Shown: positions 27,257 to 35,756 of the stretch, piece after piece
Position numbering within the stretch: the first letter of the stretch is position 1
How the letters are laid out: every line of letters starts with the position of its first letter
From: Sphingobium sp.
Lineage (GTDB): Bacteria; Pseudomonadota; Alphaproteobacteria; Sphingomonadales; Sphingomonadaceae
Reading direction: 5' to 3'
Assembly: GCA_023266575.1 (NCBI GenBank)
Contig: JAHFPV010000004.1
Location: forward strand, 124,001 to 188,000
DNA: 64,000 nt
Program-made: the position numbers and the translations under genes
Notes under the pieces: generated by a model
What the model was told of the DNA's origin: nothing
The model's database searches: none
What the model saw: only the letters and a program-made list of their open reading frames with translations

Positions 27257-29467
27257 TCAGGCGCGGGTGCGCGGCAGGCCTAGCGCACGCTCGGCGATCA
27301 TGGAACGATGGACCTCGCTTGTCCCGCCATAAATGGTCGTGCCCTGGGCATGGCGGTAGAACATGTTGATCTCCGCCGCCGCGCCCTTGCGCTTGGACAG
27401 CGACAGCGGCGCCGTCAGGTCCAGCAGGTCGCGGGCATCGCTCTGGAATTTTTCGGAGCTGAACATCTTGGCCATCGGACCATAGGCCAGGTTTGGCTTC
27501 TTCTCCATGCTCGCCCAATTGGCGCGGAAGGCGATCAGTTCCGACACCCACAGATTGGCGGCGGTGCGCGCCAGCCGCGCCTGCGCGCCCTCATCCTCGA
27601 TCAGTGGCCTGCCCTTGTGGCGTATCTCCCGGCACAGCGTTTCGGCCGCGTGCAGCATGGCGCGCTGATATTTGGCAAAGCCGCCGCCATGCTCCAGTTC
27701 AAGGCTCGCGCTCATCGTGCGCACGCCGCCATCAATCTCGCCCAGCCGCCAACTGTCGGGGATGCGCACCCCGTCATAGAAGGTGATGTTGGTGCGCTCG
27801 TCCTGAAATGTGTAGACCGGCTGGATCGTCACGCCATCGGCCTTCAACGGCACGATGAACATGGTCAGCCCTTTATGCTTGGCGACTTCCGTATTCGTCC
27901 GGCACAGCATCAGCACATAGGTGGACAGGTTCGCCCCGCTGGTGAACATCTTGGTGCCGTCGATCCGCCAGCTGCCGTCGGGCTCCTGGGTGGCGCGGCA
28001 TTGCGCTGCGAACACGTCGGACCCGGAACCCGGCTCGGAATAGCCCAGCGAACAGATCACCTCGCCGCGCATGATTTCCGGCAGGACCGCCGCTTTCAGT
28101 TCCTCGCTGCCGAACCGGTGGATGATCAGCGCCACCATCTGAGTCACACCCGCGGCAGGGTTGTTATAGCCCTGCACCTCGAACGCATCCATCGCGGCGG
28201 TCTTTTCATAGGCGGACAGGCCACGCCCGCCGACATCCTTGAGCAGGCCCAGATAGAGGAGATTCTGCTCTGCCAGCTTGCGGTTGAGTTCGGGGCTATA
28301 GCCCTCCCAGCTATAGTGGAATGTCTCGCGCATGTCCGGCGTGACGTTCGCTGCGAAAAAGGCCTCGATCTCCTGCGTGATCGCCCGTGCATCCTCGCCC
28401 AGATCGAAATCGACCGGCATCGCGCCCGCGTCGGGCAGGGCGGCGGCTTCTCCGCCGTAAAGGCGTCTACCGGCCTCGGCGATCAAAGCTTGCGGATCGC
28501 CCAGCACCAGCGGCCAAGCCTTGGCCCGCAGGTTGAACAGGAAAATATCATATTCGGTGGTCAGGCCATAGCCGCCGAACGTGTGCAGCGCTTGGCCCAC
28601 CGCGCGGCTTGCCGCATCGCTGTTCCACCATGCCGCGATGCTGATTGCAGCGCCCGCTTGCGGCGCACCATCGGCCAGATCGCGGATCGCCTTCCACACC
28701 AGAAACTTGCCGCCATCGACATCGCAGAGCAGATCGGCGAGCGGATGAGAAATGGCCTGAAACTGGCCGATATACTGGTCGAACTGCTTGCGCTCGCAGG
28801 CATAGGCTGCCGCGAGTTTCAACGCTTCGCGCCCGATCCCGGCGAGGCCCGCGGCGATCAGCAGCTTCCATTCCTCGACCCCGGCGGCAAAGGTTGCCAG
28901 CGCTTCTGCACCCGACGCCAGCGTCACGCGCGGGTGCGCCAGCAGGTCGATCTCCGCTATCGGCGTGGAGGCCAGATTATCCTCCGCGATCCGCCCCGTA
29001 TCAGGCACACTGATCAGGACGATCTCCTCGCCCATGCGCGCGATCACGGCCTGCACCACTTGTCCGCCGCCGATCCATTGGACCGGTTCGACCGCCACAT
29101 CGTGGAACGCCAGACTGGCAACCGCCTCGCCGCTAACGACCTGTGCCAACAGCGTTGCACCGACGTCACCGCCCAGTTGTGCCAGCAGGCGCGCGGTCAC
29201 CAAAGTCTCGGCCATCGGCCCCGACGCCAGCGTCCGGCCAGCTTCCTCCATCAGGATCGCAGCATCGAACAGGCCAAGGCCCAGCCCGCCCGCTTCCTCC
29301 GGCACGCGGATCGACAGCGCCCCCAGTTCGGCCAGCCCCGACCACAGCGCAGGGTCGAACCCCGACGGCGCGGCCTCACGCACGCGGGCCATGCTGCTAT
29401 GTTCATCCAGAAAACGCGCGAACATGTCGCGCATCATTTCCTGGTCGTCGGTCAGGTCGAAATTCAT
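27257..29467 (-). CDS. Fused double acyl-CoA dehydrogenase (two ACAD units in one chain)
   Basis: At 736 residues it is twice the usual ACAD length. Residues 1-~345 form a short-type ACAD unit (DLTDDQEMMRDMFARFLDEH to the HTFGGYGLTTEYDIFLFNLR end), without the flavin-site SEPG motif. Residues ~355-736 form a full unit with CSLGYSEPGSGSDVFAA, GTKMFTSGA and IYGGTSEVHRSMIAERALG. This resembles the fused FadE34/ChsE3 type of M. tuberculosis, where a heteromeric pair is joined. It would desaturate a bulky acyl-CoA with FAD. The usual catalytic Glu position in the last motif is glycine, as in heteromeric ACADs. It is co-transcribed with an enoyl-CoA hydratase and an SDR. Confidence 0.88.
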   Translation of the reverse strand: MNFDLTDDQEMMRDMFARFLDEHSSMARVREAAPSGFDPALWSGLAELGALSIRVPEEAGGLGLGLFDAAILMEEAGRTLASGPMAETLVTARLLAQLGGDVGATLLAQVVSGEAVASLAFHDVAVEPVQWIGGGQVVQAVIARMGEEIVLISVPDTGRIAEDNLASTPIAEIDLLAHPRVTLASGAEALATFAAGVEEWKLLIAAGLAGIGREALKLAAAYACERKQFDQYIGQFQAISHPLADLLCDVDGGKFLVWKAIRDLADGAPQAGAAISIAAWWNSDAASRAVGQALHTFGGYGLTTEYDIFLFNLRAKAWPLVLGDPQALIAEAGRRLYGGEAAALPDAGAMPVDFDLGEDARAITQEIEAFFAANVTPDMRETFHYSWEGYSPELNRKLAEQNLLYLGLLKDVGGRGLSAYEKTAAMDAFEVQGYNNPAAGVTQMVALIIHRFGSEELKAAVLPEIMRGEVICSLGYSEPGSGSDVFAAQCRATQEPDGSWRIDGTKMFTSGANLSTYVLMLCRTNTEVAKHKGLTMFIVPLKADGVTIQPVYTFQDERTNITFYDGVRIPDSWRLGEIDGGVRTMSASLELEHGGGFAKYQRAMLHAAETLCREIRHKGRPLIEDEGAQARLARTAANLWVSELIAFRANWASMEKKPNLAYGPMAKMFSSEKFQSDARDLLDLTAPLSLSKRKGAAAEINMFYRHAQGTTIYGGTSEVHRSMIAERALGLPRTRA

Positions 29468-29485
29468 GGGGCTAGGCTCCGGGGG

Positions 29486-30313
29486 TTATTGCGCTGGCGC
29501 GGAACGGCGCATCATGACGCTCAGGTCGACCTGTCCGGTGGCGACCCCGCCCATGAAGCCGCCATCGACCGGGAACACCACGCCATTGACGATGCTGGCC
29601 AGATCACTGTTGATCAGCACCAGCCCGGCGGCCTGTTCCTCCGGCGTCGAATAGCGACCCATCGGTTCAGCCGCCGCTGCGACGACCTCCTTGCCCGACG
29701 TCGCCTCGAATGCGGCCATCATCGGCGTCTGGGTCGGGGAGGGCAGGGTGCAGTTGATGCGGATGCCCTGCTTGATCAGGTGCGCGCCCATATACTGGGT
29801 CCACACGATCACATTCTCCTTGGAGAAGCTGTAGCCTTCCTTGACTGTGTCCATGTTGGCGTCGCACCAGGCTACCGCTTCGTCAAAGCCCTTGGTCGTC
29901 ACAAATTCCATATTGGTGGGAATCCGGCGGCTCCAGCCCAATCCGCCCGTGGATGCAATGCTGGCGATCGCCCCGCCCGGCCCCATCAGCGGCAGCACCT
30001 GCTGCGTCAGATGTCGCAGGCCGATGAAATTGACCTTCATCACGTCCATCGCGGGGAAGGATTGCGGCAGGCCCGCGCAGTTGAACAGCGCGTCCACCTT
30101 GCCGCCGATGCCCGCGACCGCCGCGTCGATGGAGGCGGGATCGCGCAGGTCGACATTGTGGAAGGAGGCAAGCGGCAATGCGCTGTCCTTATAATCCAGC
30201 CCATGCACCTCTGCGCCCAGCTCCAGCAACAGCTTTGCCGTTGCCTCCCCCATACCGGAAAAGCAGCCGCTCACGATGACGCGCTTGCCCTTATAGCCCA
30301 ATAGGTCGCTCAT
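29486..30313 (-). CDS. SDR of the coniferyl-alcohol/3-alpha-hydroxysteroid dehydrogenase type
   Basis: The 275-residue SDR has VSGCFSGMGEATA, NCAGLPQS, SIASTGGLGW and an atypical YSFSKENVIVW active-site helix with tyrosine and lysine in place. The short cofactor domain, the long region between the serine and YSFSKE, and the late PVDGGFMGG resemble the SDR group annotated as coniferyl-alcohol dehydrogenase or 3-alpha-HSD/carbonyl reductase. It lies 23 bp behind a ferredoxin gene and 18 bp ahead of the double ACAD gene. The substrate is unknown. Confidence 0.82.
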   Translation of the reverse strand: MSDLLGYKGKRVIVSGCFSGMGEATAKLLLELGAEVHGLDYKDSALPLASFHNVDLRDPASIDAAVAGIGGKVDALFNCAGLPQSFPAMDVMKVNFIGLRHLTQQVLPLMGPGGAIASIASTGGLGWSRRIPTNMEFVTTKGFDEAVAWCDANMDTVKEGYSFSKENVIVWTQYMGAHLIKQGIRINCTLPSPTQTPMMAAFEATSGKEVVAAAAEPMGRYSTPEEQAAGLVLINSDLASIVNGVVFPVDGGFMGGVATGQVDLSVMMRRSAPAQ

Positions 30314-30336
30314 TTTCGGCTCTCCAGTCTCTGTTG

Positions 30337-30567
30337 TCAGGCTTTGGCCGCTGGGGGCCAGCTGATGCTGCCATCATCTTCCTCGACAAAGATGATCCGC
30401 TCCGGGCAGGCCCGCGCGCCATTTTTTGCGGCGCGCTCCTCGCCCTCCGGCACGTCGAAACCTTCGGTGTCGATGTAGCCATCGTCATCGAGCGGATAGA
30501 GGGTTTCCGACACAGCGGCGCAGCGGGCATTGCCCACGCAACCGGCCCTTTCGATACGAATTTTCAT
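30337..30567 (-). CDS. [3Fe-4S] ferredoxin, P450-associated type
   Basis: The 76-residue acidic protein has cysteines at 10, 16 and 54 (AGCVGNARC and ARACPE), the ligands of a single [3Fe-4S] cluster as in P450-linked ferredoxins. Lacking a fourth cysteine between positions 10 and 16, it cannot bind a normal 4Fe-4S. It is transcribed away from the neighbouring P450 gene (divergent), and is the likely electron donor to it. No ferredoxin reductase gene is in the window. Confidence 0.88.
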   Translation of the reverse strand: MKIRIERAGCVGNARCAAVSETLYPLDDDGYIDTEGFDVPEGEERAAKNGARACPERIIFVEEDDGSISWPPAAKA

Positions 30568-30783
30568 GGGGTCTCTCCCGCAAAGCTTGCTGTCCTTAGA
30601 AAGGAGAAAGATGTGTCGATCAACATGGCCATCCGCTCAATCGCCGCCACGATACGGCGGCGGCACTGCGAGCGCGTCTATCGTCGGTGCGGTATCATGG
30701 GTCGATGCGAGACCGACATTTGCCTTTGGCGGCGCTGCGCGCGACACCGGTTGTAACAAGATGCAGGATTGCCGGAGATTCAC
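30568..30783. promoter_or_regulatory. Divergent promoter region, ferredoxin and P450 genes
   Basis: The 216-bp spacer between the leftward ferredoxin operon and the rightward P450 operon must carry both promoters. I see GC-rich partial repeats around 30650-30670 but no clear regulator site. The P450 ATG at 30784 is preceded by GGAG. Confidence 0.5.
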
Positions 30784-32037
30784 ATGGTCCACGCCGCCCT
30801 AAGCCCCGCCGCCCCCAAGCCCGTCCATGTGCCGGACGCGCTGGTCTTTGATTTCGATATCCATGCTGATCCCGGCCTGCTGGCCGATCCGCACGCCCGC
30901 ATTCTCGACCTGCTGCACAGCGCGCCGCCGGTATTCTGGACCCCGCGTAATGGCGGCGGCTGGGTTGCGCTGACCCATGCGGCCAATCATGAAGCCTCGC
31001 GCGACACCGAAACCTATTCCAGCGAATTTGTGCCGCAGGACAGGATGAAGGCACTGCTCGCCTCGCTGCCGCCCGGCGCGCCGCACATCCCGCAGCCGAT
31101 TCCGATCACGCTCGATCCGCCCGAACACACTAAATATCGCCAGCCGCTGCAAAAGGTGTTTTCGCCCAAGACGATCGCCGCGTTGCGCGACAGCATCCGT
31201 GAGCTGGCCGCTGCCCTGATCGAAGAGATGAAGCCCGTTGGCCGCTGCGAATATATGACCGCCGTCGCCGAACCGCTGCCGGTGCAGGTGTTCCTCAAAA
31301 TGCTCGGCCTGCCGCTCGACCGGCTGCCCGAATATCGCGCCATCGTGAAGGAGCATATGGAGGCGATCGACAGTGATCGCGAAGGCTCGATGCGCCGCTT
31401 GCAAAAGATCGCGGCGGCCATGCGCGACACTGTGCTGGACCGGCGCGACAATCCGCGCGATGACATCCTCTCGATGCTGTGGAAGCTGGAAATTGACGGT
31501 CAATCGACCACGCTGGCCGACATGGAAAATTACGGGGTGCTGCTGTTCATCGCTGGGCTGGACACGGTGATGAACGGCATGGGGCTGGCCATGCGCGGCC
31601 TGGCCACCGACCTGCCGCTGCAACACAAGCTGCGCGAAAATCCAAAGCTGATCGCCGAAGCCGCCGAAGAGATGCTGCGGCGCTACACCTTCACCGTGCC
31701 GATGCGGATCGTGAAGAAGGAAGCGCAGCTTGCCGGTGCGACATTGATGCCGGGCGACTGGCTCAAACTCTTCCTGCCCGCTGCCGATCTGGATGCGAAG
31801 GAATTTCCGCAGCCCGACGTCTATGACCTCGATCGCGAAAATAACGTCCATATCGCCTTTGGCGTCGGCCCGCATCGCTGCCTTGGGTCGCACCTTGCCC
31901 GCGTGGAATTGCAGGTACTCTATGAGGAGATGCTGGCGCGGATGCCCGAATTCCGGCTCGATCCCGATCAGCCGACGGTGTTCCATGGCGGTCATGTCAT
32001 CGGCATTGAAAGCCTGCATCTGGTCTGGGACGTCTGA
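30784..32037 (+). CDS. Cytochrome P450
   Basis: The 417-residue bacterial-type P450 has the I-helix oxygen motif AGLDT (residues 257-261), the K-helix ExxR (E296-R299), and the heme ligand Cys366 in FGVGPHRCLGSHLA. It inserts oxygen into an unactivated C-H bond using electrons from a ferredoxin, probably the divergent [3Fe-4S] protein. An in-frame TTG at 30769 is a weaker start; the ATG has GGAG 7 nt upstream. The three following genes start within 4 bp of each preceding stop, so one transcript is likely. Confidence 0.93.
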   Translation: MVHAALSPAAPKPVHVPDALVFDFDIHADPGLLADPHARILDLLHSAPPVFWTPRNGGGWVALTHAANHEASRDTETYSSEFVPQDRMKALLASLPPGAPHIPQPIPITLDPPEHTKYRQPLQKVFSPKTIAALRDSIRELAAALIEEMKPVGRCEYMTAVAEPLPVQVFLKMLGLPLDRLPEYRAIVKEHMEAIDSDREGSMRRLQKIAAAMRDTVLDRRDNPRDDILSMLWKLEIDGQSTTLADMENYGVLLFIAGLDTVMNGMGLAMRGLATDLPLQHKLRENPKLIAEAAEEMLRRYTFTVPMRIVKKEAQLAGATLMPGDWLKLFLPAADLDAKEFPQPDVYDLDRENNVHIAFGVGPHRCLGSHLARVELQVLYEEMLARMPEFRLDPDQPTVFHGGHVIGIESLHLVWDV

Positions 32038-32040
32038 CCC

Positions 32041-32445
32041 ATGGCCTGGCAACGCTCCCGTCCGCGCCTCGACCGGGAAAACCGCGCTTTCTGGACGGGT
32101 GGCGCGGACGGGAAATTGCATATCACCCGCTGCGGCGATTGCGGCCAATATACCCATCCGCCGCGCGAGATATGCCGCCATTGCCAGTCTGAAAATGTCG
32201 CCCCCCATGCCGTGACGGGGACCGGCACGATCGACACCTACACCGTCAATCATCAAGCCTGGGCCAAGGATATGGACGTCCCCTTCGTCATCGCGCGGGT
32301 GAAGCTGGACGATGCGCCGGGCGTCTATCTGACCACCAATATCATTGGCAGTCCGGTCGATGCGGTGGACATAGGCGATCGGGTGGAGGTGCTGTTCGAG
32401 GAACAGGACGGAATCTGGTTCCCCTTGTTTGAAAAGGTCGCCTGA
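32041..32445 (+). CDS. DUF35 zinc-ribbon/OB-fold protein (acyl-CoA-binding type)
   Basis: The 134-residue protein has a rubredoxin-like zinc ribbon, CGDCGQYTHPPREICRHC (about residues 31-48), then an OB-fold (GTGTIDTYTVNH to FEEQDG). DUF35 proteins partner thiolase-like enzymes; in steroid degraders ChsH2-type DUF35 domains activate the Ltp2 aldolase. The next gene, 2 bp later, is such a thiolase-like protein, so the two very likely form a complex. Confidence 0.9.
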   Translation: MAWQRSRPRLDRENRAFWTGGADGKLHITRCGDCGQYTHPPREICRHCQSENVAPHAVTGTGTIDTYTVNHQAWAKDMDVPFVIARVKLDDAPGVYLTTNIIGSPVDAVDIGDRVEVLFEEQDGIWFPLFEKVA

Positions 32446-32447
32446 TC

Positions 32448-33611
32448 ATGGCGCAACCCGAAGCCTATATCACCGGCATCGGCATGTCCGACGTCGGCGT
32501 CCGCCTGACCCGTTCGCCCCTGTTGCTGACGGTCGATGCGGTGCGCGAAGCCATTGCCGACGCTGGCCTGACCCTCGACCAGATTGACGGCGTCGCCACT
32601 TATCCCGGCAAGATGCCGAGTTTTCTGGGCTTTTCCCCCGTCAGTTCGGACGATCTGATCGAGGTGCTCGGCCTGAAAACCCGCTGGCATATCGGCGCAG
32701 CGGAATCGACTGCGCAATTGGGCGCGATTATCGAAGCCGCCAATGCGGTGAAAGCGGGGCTGGTCCGCCATGTTATCTGCTTCCGTACCGTCTATGAAGC
32801 GGCAGCCCTGGCCCGCCCGGAAGAATTCCCGCCGATGGAACGGCGCAAGGATGTGTCGGGCAACTCCCAATGGGTGTCGCCTTTCGGCGCTTTCTCGGCC
32901 GCGAACTGGACCGCGCAATTCGCGATGCGCCACATGAAGCGCTACGGCCTGACCCGCGAACAACTGGCGCAAGTGGCGCTCAACGACCATGCCAATGCGG
33001 CCATCAACCCGCGCGCGCTGGTCAAGAAGCCCCTGACGATGGACGATTACATGTTCGCGCGGATGATCAGCACGCCCTTCTGCCTCTATGATTGCGACCG
33101 CTTTACCGATGCCTCGACTGTCGTGATCGTGTCGGCGGGCGAGGCGTTGGGGGATGTGAAAGCCACGCCCATCCGCATCGCCGCCAGCGCCGGATCGGTC
33201 GAACGCTATAGCTGGGACCAGGCCGAATGGGCGGGTGCCTATCCCACCGGCCGAGACCTGTGGCGCCACACCGATTATACGGTCAAGGACGTCGATACCG
33301 TCCAGCTCTATGATGGTTTCGCCTTCCAGCCGATCACCTGGCTCGAAGGGCTGGGCTTTTGCGACGTGGGCGAGGGCGGCCAGTTTCTGGAAGGCGGCAC
33401 CCGCATCGCCCGCGACGGCGCATTGCCGATGAACACCGGCGGCGGTCAGCTTGGCTGGGGTCGTCTCCATGGTTTTGGCTTCGCCTATGAAGCCGTCGTC
33501 CAGTTGCGCGGGCAGGGCGGCGCACGCCAGATTGGCGGTGATCCCCGCGTCGCCATCGCGACATCAGGCGGCGGTCCCATGGCGGCGGCTTTGCTGCTGG
33601 CCAAGGACTGA
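32448..33611 (+). CDS. Thiolase-like lipid-transfer protein (SCP-x/Ltp2 type)
   Basis: The 387-residue protein has the thiolase fold with AYITGIGMSDVG at the start, VREAIADAGLTLDQIDGV, and NTGGGQLGWGRLHGFGFAYE near the end. The position of the nucleophilic thiolase cysteine reads IGAAESTAQLG, without cysteine, as in Ltp2-type enzymes that cleave C-C bonds by a retro-aldol reaction instead of thiolysis. It follows the DUF35 partner and a P450. It probably removes a side-chain fragment such as propionyl-CoA or acetyl-CoA from a CoA-activated substrate (inference). Confidence 0.87.
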   Translation: MAQPEAYITGIGMSDVGVRLTRSPLLLTVDAVREAIADAGLTLDQIDGVATYPGKMPSFLGFSPVSSDDLIEVLGLKTRWHIGAAESTAQLGAIIEAANAVKAGLVRHVICFRTVYEAAALARPEEFPPMERRKDVSGNSQWVSPFGAFSAANWTAQFAMRHMKRYGLTREQLAQVALNDHANAAINPRALVKKPLTMDDYMFARMISTPFCLYDCDRFTDASTVVIVSAGEALGDVKATPIRIAASAGSVERYSWDQAEWAGAYPTGRDLWRHTDYTVKDVDTVQLYDGFAFQPITWLEGLGFCDVGEGGQFLEGGTRIARDGALPMNTGGGQLGWGRLHGFGFAYEAVVQLRGQGGARQIGGDPRVAIATSGGGPMAAALLLAKD

Positions 33612-33613
33612 GC

Positions 33614-34351
33614 ATGATGGACAGCGCGACGCTCGACGCGCTGCCCGGCTTCCGGCGGCGCCTGCGCGTCACGCCCTCGCCGGGACAGGTGATTGCGGCG
33701 CTGGAGGATGATTATCACTGCATGGCGGTTACCCTGCGCCATGACGGCGCGGTCATTACCGGCGTCGAATCCGTCATGGAGCGCGTGCCATGGACCACCT
33801 GTCCCGGCGCGCCCGCAGTGCTGGCGGCAACCTTCAACGGCGTCGCATTGGCCGATGTCGCCGCACGCGGCGAAAAGAAAGCCAACTGCACCCATCTCCA
33901 CGACCTGACCGTGCTGGCGGCGGCCCATATAACCGATACCCACCCCACCCTCTATGACATCGTCACCTGCGATCCCGTCGATGGGATGGCGATTGCCGAA
34001 ATCCGCCGCAACGGCGTGGCCTCGCTACAGGTCGCCCATCGCAACCATGTGATGGAAGCCCCTGCCGCCATTCCTGGCCTGTCGATCATGAAGCTGCGCG
34101 ACTGGATCGAGGGGCTGGATGGCCGGCAACGCGAAGCCGCCAAATTGCTGCAATGGGGCGCGATCCTGGCCAATGGTCGGCTGATTCCGATGGAGCGGCA
34201 ATCCACCGCCAGCCGGGTGCCACCCAACTGCTTTACCTTCCAGCCCGACAATGCGGCCAAGGCCGTGTGCGTCGGCAAGGTGATCGACTTCACCGCCGCG
34301 CCACTGACCCCGCTCGATCATTTTGACGGGGCCAGTTTCTCCTCCCGCTAG
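33614..34351 (+). CDS. DUF2889 family protein
   Basis: The 245-residue protein has conserved pieces of DUF2889: YHCMAVTLRHDGAVITGVE, PWTTCPGAP and KKANCTHLHDLTVLA. The cysteine in TTCPGA and the Cys/His pair NCTHLHD suggest a metal or catalytic site, but no function is known. It ends the P450/DUF35/Ltp2-like transcript, starting 2 bp behind the Ltp2-like gene. Its 3' end overlaps the small leftward gene by 4 bp. Confidence 0.78.
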   Translation: MMDSATLDALPGFRRRLRVTPSPGQVIAALEDDYHCMAVTLRHDGAVITGVESVMERVPWTTCPGAPAVLAATFNGVALADVAARGEKKANCTHLHDLTVLAAAHITDTHPTLYDIVTCDPVDGMAIAEIRRNGVASLQVAHRNHVMEAPAAIPGLSIMKLRDWIEGLDGRQREAAKLLQWGAILANGRLIPMERQSTASRVPPNCFTFQPDNAAKAVCVGKVIDFTAAPLTPLDHFDGASFSSR

Positions 34352-34620
34352 CTGTCGAATCGCGCCGGACGGGACAGGCGAAACGGCAGGCCGGGTGAAG
34401 ATATCCGCGATTCGGTTCCATCGTCGTGGATCAACGACACGCGGCCAACGCCGGGCGAGGAGACGACCGCGACCACGCTGTCGACCCACTGGTGCAGCAT
34501 GGCGCGGGCATGGGCCAGTTCGTCGCCCTGCGTTGATGCCGCGCCCTCGGCCTCCAGCTCGCCTTCCAGTTGCAACACCCGCTCGGTTGCCTGCCTGATG
34601 CTATCACTTTTGTCGGTCAT
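34348..34620 (-). CDS. Small hypothetical protein
   Basis: The 90-residue product starts with a charged, helix-prone region (QATERVLQLEGELEAEG) and has no recognised domain. A GAGAAGGA ribosome site 6 nt before the ATG supports a real gene. It converges with DUF2889 and lies upstream of the 2-oxoacid dehydrogenase genes on the opposite strand. No function can be proposed. Confidence 0.5.
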   Translation of the reverse strand: MTDKSDSIRQATERVLQLEGELEAEGAASTQGDELAHARAMLHQWVDSVVAVVSSPGVGRVSLIHDDGTESRISSPGLPFRLSRPARFDS

Positions 34621-34760
34621 GCGCGTCCTTCTCCATCATCCCAGTTTGGGCAGCCACCCGGCCATTGCAAGGCACCGCCCACATATCGCCCCGGCGAGTT
34701 GACCAATTGCCCCTGAGCGCCAATTCAAGGAGGCATCCCATTGGCCATCTTGAGGACATC

Positions 34761-35756
34761 ATGGCAGAGCTGAGCAACGCCCCGGCGCCTACCCCGGACC
34801 AGCTGGTAGATATCTACCGGCGCATGATCCGTATCGAGCGCAACGACGACGCCATCCGCAAGACCATTCGCCTTGGGCGGCTGGTCATGCCTTATTATTC
34901 GGCGCGTGGGCAGGAAGTGATCCCCGCCACCCTGTCATCGCTGATGACCGACGATGACAAGATCTGCACCATCTATCGCGGCATCCACGACATGGTGGCG
35001 AAAGACATGCCGCTGCGCCCGCTCTGGGCGGAAATTGCGGGCCGGGTCGATGGCACATGCAAGGGGAAGGGCGGACCGATGCACCTTACCCACCCCGAAA
35101 GCGGCGTGATGGTCACGACCGGCATTGTCGGCTCCTCCATGCCGATCGCCAACGGTCTGGCCTGGGCGGCCAAGCTGGATGGCTCCAAGCGCGTCACCAT
35201 CGCCTATTTCGGCGATGGCGCATCCAATATCGGTGCCTTCCATGAATCGCTCAATCTGGCGTCGGTGTGGAAGCTGCCGGTGATTTTCGTGTGCCAGAAT
35301 AATGGTTTTGCCGAACATACGCGCTACGAAAATGGCACATCGGTCGACTTCATCGCCAAGCGCGCGATCGGCTACGGGATGCCGGGCCACACCGTGGACG
35401 GCAATGACCCGCTGGCGATGTTCGCCGCCGCACATGAAGCGATCACCCGCGCCCGTGAAGGCGAGGGGCCGACGCTGCTGGAGTGCAAGACCTTCCGCTT
35501 CCATGGCCATGTGCTGGGCGACGACGACAAATATATGACCAAGGAAGAGAAAGCGGCGGCGATCGCCAAGGATCCGCTGCCCGCCTTCAAGACCTGGCTG
35601 GTCGAACAGGGCCACGCAACCGAGGAGTCGCTCGCCGCGATGCAGGCCACCATCGAAGCCGAGATTGAGGACGCACAAGAATTCGGTCTCGCCAGCCCCT
35701 TGCCATCGGTGGACGAACTCCGCCGCGATGTTTTTGCGCAGGAGATCCCGGCATGA
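34761..35756 (+). CDS. 2-oxoacid / acetoin dehydrogenase E1 component, alpha subunit
   Basis: The 331-residue E1-alpha has the complete thiamine diphosphate motif GDGASNIGAFHESLNLASVW...QNN, the KGKGGPMHL stretch typical of acetoin and pyruvate dehydrogenase alpha subunits and FRFHGHVLGDD with the phosphorylation-loop-like region. The start ATG has GAGGA upstream; an earlier in-frame start would add 32 atypical residues. It overlaps the beta-subunit gene by ATGA. No E2 or E3 gene is nearby, which is unusual. It may act on a branched or side-chain 2-oxoacid or acetoin-like compound from the surrounding pathway (inference). Confidence 0.92.
   Translation: MAELSNAPAPTPDQLVDIYRRMIRIERNDDAIRKTIRLGRLVMPYYSARGQEVIPATLSSLMTDDDKICTIYRGIHDMVAKDMPLRPLWAEIAGRVDGTCKGKGGPMHLTHPESGVMVTTGIVGSSMPIANGLAWAAKLDGSKRVTIAYFGDGASNIGAFHESLNLASVWKLPVIFVCQNNGFAEHTRYENGTSVDFIAKRAIGYGMPGHTVDGNDPLAMFAAAHEAITRAREGEGPTLLECKTFRFHGHVLGDDDKYMTKEEKAAAIAKDPLPAFKTWLVEQGHATEESLAAMQATIEAEIEDAQEFGLASPLPSVDELRRDVFAQEIPA

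Noticed and set aside
27308-30304. A very long open frame on the plus strand opposite the ECH/ACAD/SDR operon
   Set aside because: The predicted product is rich in Arg, His, Gln and Ala with no domain. It lies entirely antisense to three well-supported genes, as expected from high-GC codon bias.
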